Assembly: GCF_003075525.1 (NCBI RefSeq) | Contig: NZ_QDDR01000011.1 | Span: 124,001 to 188,000, forward strand | DNA length: 64,000 nt | Reading direction: 5' to 3' | Source of the DNA: Pararhodobacter aggregans | Lineage (GTDB): Bacteria; Pseudomonadota; Alphaproteobacteria; Rhodobacterales; Rhodobacteraceae | Shown here: positions 60,546 through 64,000 of the stretch, piece by piece | Numbering within the stretch: position 1 is the first letter of the stretch | How the letters are laid out: the number at the start of each line of letters is the position of its first letter | The notes under the pieces: generated by a model | Databases searched by the model: none | Told to the model about the DNA's origin: nothing | The model's input: the letters and a program-made list of their open reading frames with translations, nothing else | Position numbers and translations under genes: made by a program

Positions 60546-61343
60546 ATGGACTATTCTGACATCCTTTACGATGTGCGCGACCGCACCGCGACCATCACCG
60601 TCAACCGTCCCCACCGCCTGAACGCCGCGACGCGTCGCACGTATTACGAGATGACCGATGCCATCCGCCGGGCGGGCTGGGACCGCGACATCGGCGTGAT
60701 CGTGCTGACCGGCGCGGGCACGCGCGCCTTCGGTATCGGCGGCGACAAGGACGAAAAGAAAGCCGACCGGGTCGACAACGGCATCGGCGTTCTGGGCAAC
60801 GGGGTCGAGGAATTGCAGACCGCGATCCGCGACGTTCCCAAGCCGGTGATTGCCAAGGTCCGCGGCTATGCTGTCGGCTCGGGCAACGTGCTGGTAACGC
60901 TCTGCGATCTGGCAATTGCCGCTGAAAACGCCGAGTTCGGCCAAGTGGGCCCGAAAATGGGCTCGGTTGATCCCGGCTTTGGCACTGCCTTTCTGGCCCG
61001 CACCGTTGGCGAAAAACGCGCGCGGGAAATCTGGTATCTGTGCCGCCGCTACAAGGCGCACGAGGCTTTGGCGATGGGGCTTGTCAACGCGGTGGTGCCC
61101 GATGACAAGCTGGACGAGGAAGTCGACAGCTGGTGCCGCGAGATCAACGAGCGCAGCCCCACCGCTATCGCCATCGCCAAACGCTCGTTCAACGCCGACA
61201 GCGAGAATATTCGAGGCATCGGTCAGCTCGCGTTCTCGGCCCTCGCCCTCTACTTCGGCACCGACGAGGCCAAGGAAGGCGGCAACGCCCTGCGCGAGAA
61301 ACGCAAGCCCGATTTCGTCGGCTCGATGTACCGCGGCCGCTGA
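60546..61343 (+). CDS. crotonase family, BadI-like (2-ketocyclohexanecarboxyl-CoA hydrolase-like)
   Basis: 265-residue crotonase-fold protein. From memory its closest known match is BadI of Rhodopseudomonas, which opens the ring of 2-ketocyclohexanecarboxyl-CoA to pimeloyl-CoA. Shared stretches include AIRDVPKPVIAKVRGYAVG, FGQVGPKMGSVDPGFGTAFL, ARTVGEKRAREIWYLCRRY, AIAKRSFNAD and EKRKPDF. The GGDKDEKK segment replaces BadI's GGDQ loop. It may instead be a MenB-like 1,4-dihydroxynaphthoyl-CoA relative, but no menaquinone genes are here. If BadI-like, it hydrolyses a cyclic 2-oxo-acyl-CoA by a reverse Dieckmann reaction. Start ATG with AAGGAG. Confidence 0.85.
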   Translation: MDYSDILYDVRDRTATITVNRPHRLNAATRRTYYEMTDAIRRAGWDRDIGVIVLTGAGTRAFGIGGDKDEKKADRVDNGIGVLGNGVEELQTAIRDVPKPVIAKVRGYAVGSGNVLVTLCDLAIAAENAEFGQVGPKMGSVDPGFGTAFLARTVGEKRAREIWYLCRRYKAHEALAMGLVNAVVPDDKLDEEVDSWCREINERSPTAIAIAKRSFNADSENIRGIGQLAFSALALYFGTDEAKEGGNALREKRKPDFVGSMYRGR

Positions 61344-61361
61344 CCCTCGTTTGCCCGCCAA

Positions 61362-61375
61362 AATGTCCGGATATT
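61362..61375. promoter_or_regulatory. AATGT-N4-ACATT-like operator, site D
   Basis: AATGTCCGGATATT lies 4 bp before the family III CoA-transferase start codon, where a ribosome site would be. No separate Shine-Dalgarno is seen. Confidence 0.55.
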
Positions 61376-61379
61376 TCTC

Positions 61380-63395
61380 ATGACACAGCCCAAACAGCCT
61401 TTCCTCCCCCTGGCCGGTCTCACCGTTCTGGAACTGCCCGGCAGGGTCGAGCTGGCGGTCTGCGGCGGCCTCCTCGCCTCGCTGGGGGCGACGGTGCATG
61501 TCATCGAGGGAACGCCACGGCACCCTGCCCGTTACCGCACCGGCAAGCAGACGGTTCATCCGCGCCAGGCCGATGACATAGCCCTGCGCGCCGACGTGAT
61601 CCTTGCCTCGCCGGATGTGTGCCTGTTCCCGGTGCGCAGCCGCGAGGACACGATCCGGTGCGAGATCACGGCTTACGGCAACAGCGGGCCGCTGGCGGGT
61701 CGCCCGGACAGCGAGGCGTTGGTGCAGGCGCGGGCCGGGATCGCCGACACGACGGGACGACCGGAGGGCGCGCCCTGCCTGACAGGCGCGCCCTTCGTCG
61801 GGATGGAAACGGCGCTCTACGCGGCCTCGGCCATCCTCGCCGCCCTGCGCCACCGGGACGCGACAGGCCAAGGCCAGCGCATCGACATGGCGCTTTACGA
61901 TGTGGCAGTCAACGCGCTGCTCACCTTCCTGCCCCTCGCCTTTATCGGGGCCGAGGCGCGGCGCGCGGGCAACCGGCACCCCACGCTGGCGCCCTGGAAT
62001 GCCTACCGCGCCGCCGATGGCTGGGTCCTGATCTGCGCCCCCACCGATGACCAGTGGCGGCGTCTGTGCGGGGTCATGGGCCGCCCGGACATGGCCCTTG
62101 ACCCCGCCTATGACACCACCACCGCCCGGTTTCGCAATGTGGCGGCGCTGGACGCGGCAATCAACGCCTGGACGGGGGCGCATCCGGTCGCCGATGTCGT
62201 TGCTCGCGTCGGCGCGGCGGCCATCCCTTGCGGCGCAATCCACGCCCTGACGGACCTGGCCGGTGACGCGAACCTTCTCCACCGCCGCTCGCTGGTGCCA
62301 GACGAGGATGGCAAGTTTCTGGTCCGCAATCCAATCCGCGCCATCGGCTACGACGTTCCGCCCGTTGAGGGCAGCTCCACCCCGCCCTTGCCGAAACCCG
62401 CGCGCCCGCGCGCCATGGCTGACATCCGGGTGCTCGAGATCGGCATGAACACCGTCGCTCCCCTCGCCTGTCGGCATCTCGGCGCGCTGGGTGCCGAGGT
62501 TATCAAGGTCGAGCCACCGACGGGCGATTCAAACCGGGTCAACATGCCGTTGCGCGACAGCGACGGGCAGTCCTATGTCTTCGCGCTGTCGAACACGGAC
62601 AAGCATGGCATCGTTCTGGACCTGCGCGCGCCGGACGACGCGGCCATCCTTTGGCGGCTGGTCGATACCGCCGATGTGGTGATCGAGAACCTCAAGCCGG
62701 GCTCTCTTTCCCGGCTGGGTTTCGGCGCCGACGCGATCCGCGCCCGCCGTCCCGGGATCGTGCATTGCTCGGTCAGCGGCTTCGGGCATGACAGCGCCTG
62801 GCCCGGACGTCCCGCGCTGGACACGGTGGTTCAGGCCCTGTCGGGCGCGATGGCGGCAACGCCGGTCGACGGCATGCCGACCAAGGCCGGTATCTCGATC
62901 GCCGATCAGCTTGGCGGGCAGTTCGGGCTTCTGGGTATCCTCGCGGCCCTCTATTGGCGCGATCGCACCGGCTCGGGCGTCACGCTGGATATCGCGATGC
63001 AGGATTGCACCGTCTGGGCGACGCAGAGCGCCTTCGACGCCCTTGAGCCCGGCGCACGGCTGACCACCTGCCTGAACGGCTGGATCGCCGTCGAAGCCCC
63101 GGTTGACATGGCCCATCTTTCGCGCGACGCGGCGCTCAAAGCCTGCACGGCACGGGGGCAAGCGGTTGCGCCGGTGCTTTCCGTCGCCGAAGTCCTCGCC
63201 GCCCCCCAGACCGCCGCACGCGCGTTGTTGCTGGAGGTTCCGACAGCCGATGGCAGCCACTGGACGGTCCTTGGCTCCCCCCTGAAGCTGAGCGCGACGC
63301 CTGCGCGGGTGCGCTCGGCCATGCCGCGTCTGGGCTGGCCTGACCCGCTGGTGACGGCTCTGACCGCGTCGACGCGCGAGGCCCATGATGCGTGA
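61380..63395 (+). CDS. tandem fused family III CoA-transferase (CaiB/BaiF)
   Basis: 671 residues made of two family III CoA-transferase copies, roughly residues 1-340 and 345-671; ordinary members have one copy of about 400. The second copy has RVLEIGMNTVAPLACRHLG, ALSNTDKHGIVLDLR, VVIENLKPGSLSRLGFG and ISIADQLGGQFG with the catalytic-position Asp. The first copy has VLELPGRVELAV, PFVGMETALYAASAILAAL and APWNAYRAADGWVLICAPT, but Gly stands where the Asp belongs. It probably transfers CoA through the second copy only. Ribosome site weak; operator site D overlaps it. Frame intact. Confidence 0.9.
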   Translation: MTQPKQPFLPLAGLTVLELPGRVELAVCGGLLASLGATVHVIEGTPRHPARYRTGKQTVHPRQADDIALRADVILASPDVCLFPVRSREDTIRCEITAYGNSGPLAGRPDSEALVQARAGIADTTGRPEGAPCLTGAPFVGMETALYAASAILAALRHRDATGQGQRIDMALYDVAVNALLTFLPLAFIGAEARRAGNRHPTLAPWNAYRAADGWVLICAPTDDQWRRLCGVMGRPDMALDPAYDTTTARFRNVAALDAAINAWTGAHPVADVVARVGAAAIPCGAIHALTDLAGDANLLHRRSLVPDEDGKFLVRNPIRAIGYDVPPVEGSSTPPLPKPARPRAMADIRVLEIGMNTVAPLACRHLGALGAEVIKVEPPTGDSNRVNMPLRDSDGQSYVFALSNTDKHGIVLDLRAPDDAAILWRLVDTADVVIENLKPGSLSRLGFGADAIRARRPGIVHCSVSGFGHDSAWPGRPALDTVVQALSGAMAATPVDGMPTKAGISIADQLGGQFGLLGILAALYWRDRTGSGVTLDIAMQDCTVWATQSAFDALEPGARLTTCLNGWIAVEAPVDMAHLSRDAALKACTARGQAVAPVLSVAEVLAAPQTAARALLLEVPTADGSHWTVLGSPLKLSATPARVRSAMPRLGWPDPLVTALTASTREAHDA

Positions 63396-64000
63396 CGCCG
63401 GGCGCCTCTCTGCCCTGTCAGGCATTGCCGCGGTCGCGGGACTTGGCGAGACGGACTATGCCGCCGATGCCGAGGCCAGCCGGAACGGCCGGGTCTTTGA
63501 CAGCTACGGGCTTGCAGCGACCGCCTTTCAGCGCGCACTGACCGACGCCGGGCTGAAACGCCGTGACATTGACGGGCTGATCGTCGGCGCTCCCCTGGCG
63601 CTGGAACGGACCGGAGAGGTGCTTGGCCTCGACCTCGGGTTCGCGGTGCAGGCGGATGCCGTGAACGCGGTCATGCAGGCCGTCACAGCAATCCACGCGG
63701 GTCTGGCCGAGTGCATTGCCCTGGTCTACGGCAACAACCAGCGCAGCGCCGGAACCGCCTATGGCGGCCCGCAGGCGATGGGCGGCGACCGTTTCCTGGC
63801 CTATGTGCAATACGCCCCCTGGGGCCTGACCTCGCAGGGCGCCCTCTATGCGATGATGGCCAGCCGCTACATGGCCGAAACCGGCTTCACGGCTTCGGAC
63901 CTCGGCCAGATCGTCTCGGGCATCCGGGCTTTCGCCCGGCTCAATCCCCAGGCGATCCGGCGCCGCGCCCTGCCGGTGGCCGAGTATCTCGCCAGCCCCT
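63385..64000 (+). CDS. thiolase-like protein without active Cys, partial at right edge
   Basis: 205 codons visible from the ATG at 63385, overlapping the CoA-transferase end; the rest is outside the window. The thiolase-like fold is recognisable from GIAAVAGLGETDYAADAEAS, then GLIVGAPLALE and YGNNQRSAGTAYGG. At the place of the catalytic Cys the sequence reads AVNAVMQAVTAIHAG, that is Val-Met in place of Cys-x, so it should lack thiolase Cys chemistry. Such proteins often pair with a small OB-fold zinc protein, which could lie just beyond the edge. Confidence 0.8.
   Translation, partial: MMRDAGRLSALSGIAAVAGLGETDYAADAEASRNGRVFDSYGLAATAFQRALTDAGLKRRDIDGLIVGAPLALERTGEVLGLDLGFAVQADAVNAVMQAVTAIHAGLAECIALVYGNNQRSAGTAYGGPQAMGGDRFLAYVQYAPWGLTSQGALYAMMASRYMAETGFTASDLGQIVSGIRAFARLNPQAIRRRALPVAEYLASP

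Noticed and set aside
1-64000. Search for tRNA, rRNA, CRISPR arrays, insertion sequences, phage genes and replication origins
   Set aside because: No repeat-spacer pattern, transposase, integrase, tRNA-like cloverleaf or origin was recognised by eye; a covariance-model search would be needed to exclude small RNAs.

Overview
The window is strongly GC-rich, densely coded DNA with ATGA-type gene overlaps. It carries several TRAP and tripartite tricarboxylate (Tct) transporters, many LysR/GntR/MocR regulators and short conserved proteins. This combination fits a Rhodobacterales alphaproteobacterium (Paracoccus/Rhodobacter relatives). The genus is an inference; there is no rRNA or tRNA to anchor it. 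I saw no insertion sequence, phage gene, CRISPR array or attachment site. The window reads as a mosaic of catabolic clusters around a small core-like block.

Layout. 1-3.1 kb: the 5' part of a TRAP binding protein, an enoyl-CoA hydratase and a divergent acyl-CoA dehydrogenase. 3.1-12 kb: a nitrogen-compound cluster with two aminotransferases, an acetamidase/formamidase, a DapA-like aldolase, an RraA-like protein, an SDR, an amidase and a LysR regulator. 12-24.5 kb: a biotin-dependent carboxylase pair, a GntR regulator, 5-oxoprolinase PxpA, PxpB and PxpC, a TRAP transporter, a DUF1445 protein (D-glutamate cyclase-like), DUF2848 and a LysR regulator. Together these look like uptake and breakdown of 5-oxoproline, D-glutamate or a related lactam. 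24.5-32.7 kb: a pentaheme cytochrome c divergent from a complete nqrABCDEF-apbE-nqrM-CBS operon. Its NqrB is short and lacks the usual FMN-attachment loop, and its nqrF carries a one-base frameshift.

32.7-41.9 kb: housekeeping-like genes, namely a DEAD-box helicase, two transglutaminase-like proteins around a 43-residue basic peptide, a Crp/Fnr regulator, a fatty acid desaturase, small conserved proteins, a MocR regulator and DUF983. 41.9-47.1 kb: a fused TctA-TctB permease, TctC, a PrpF-family isomerase and a divergent LysR. 47.1-64 kb: a large catabolic cluster with an ABC importer, aldehyde, hydroxyacid and alcohol dehydrogenases, a CoA-transferase, acyl-CoA synthetase, thiolases, a BadI-like ring-opening hydrolase, a tandem family III CoA-transferase and a UTRA-type GntR regulator.

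The most interesting signal is in the last cluster. The dyad AATGT-N4-ACATT, or a close variant, occurs in both divergent promoter regions, before the BadI-like gene, just before the family III CoA-transferase start codon, and before the GntR gene. I read this as one locally regulated pathway for an alicyclic or ring-derived acid. Other notable points are a perfect 14-bp palindrome between pxpA and pxpB, a shared TTCAGAAAA motif near three promoters, and stem-loops directly after all three complete binding-protein genes.
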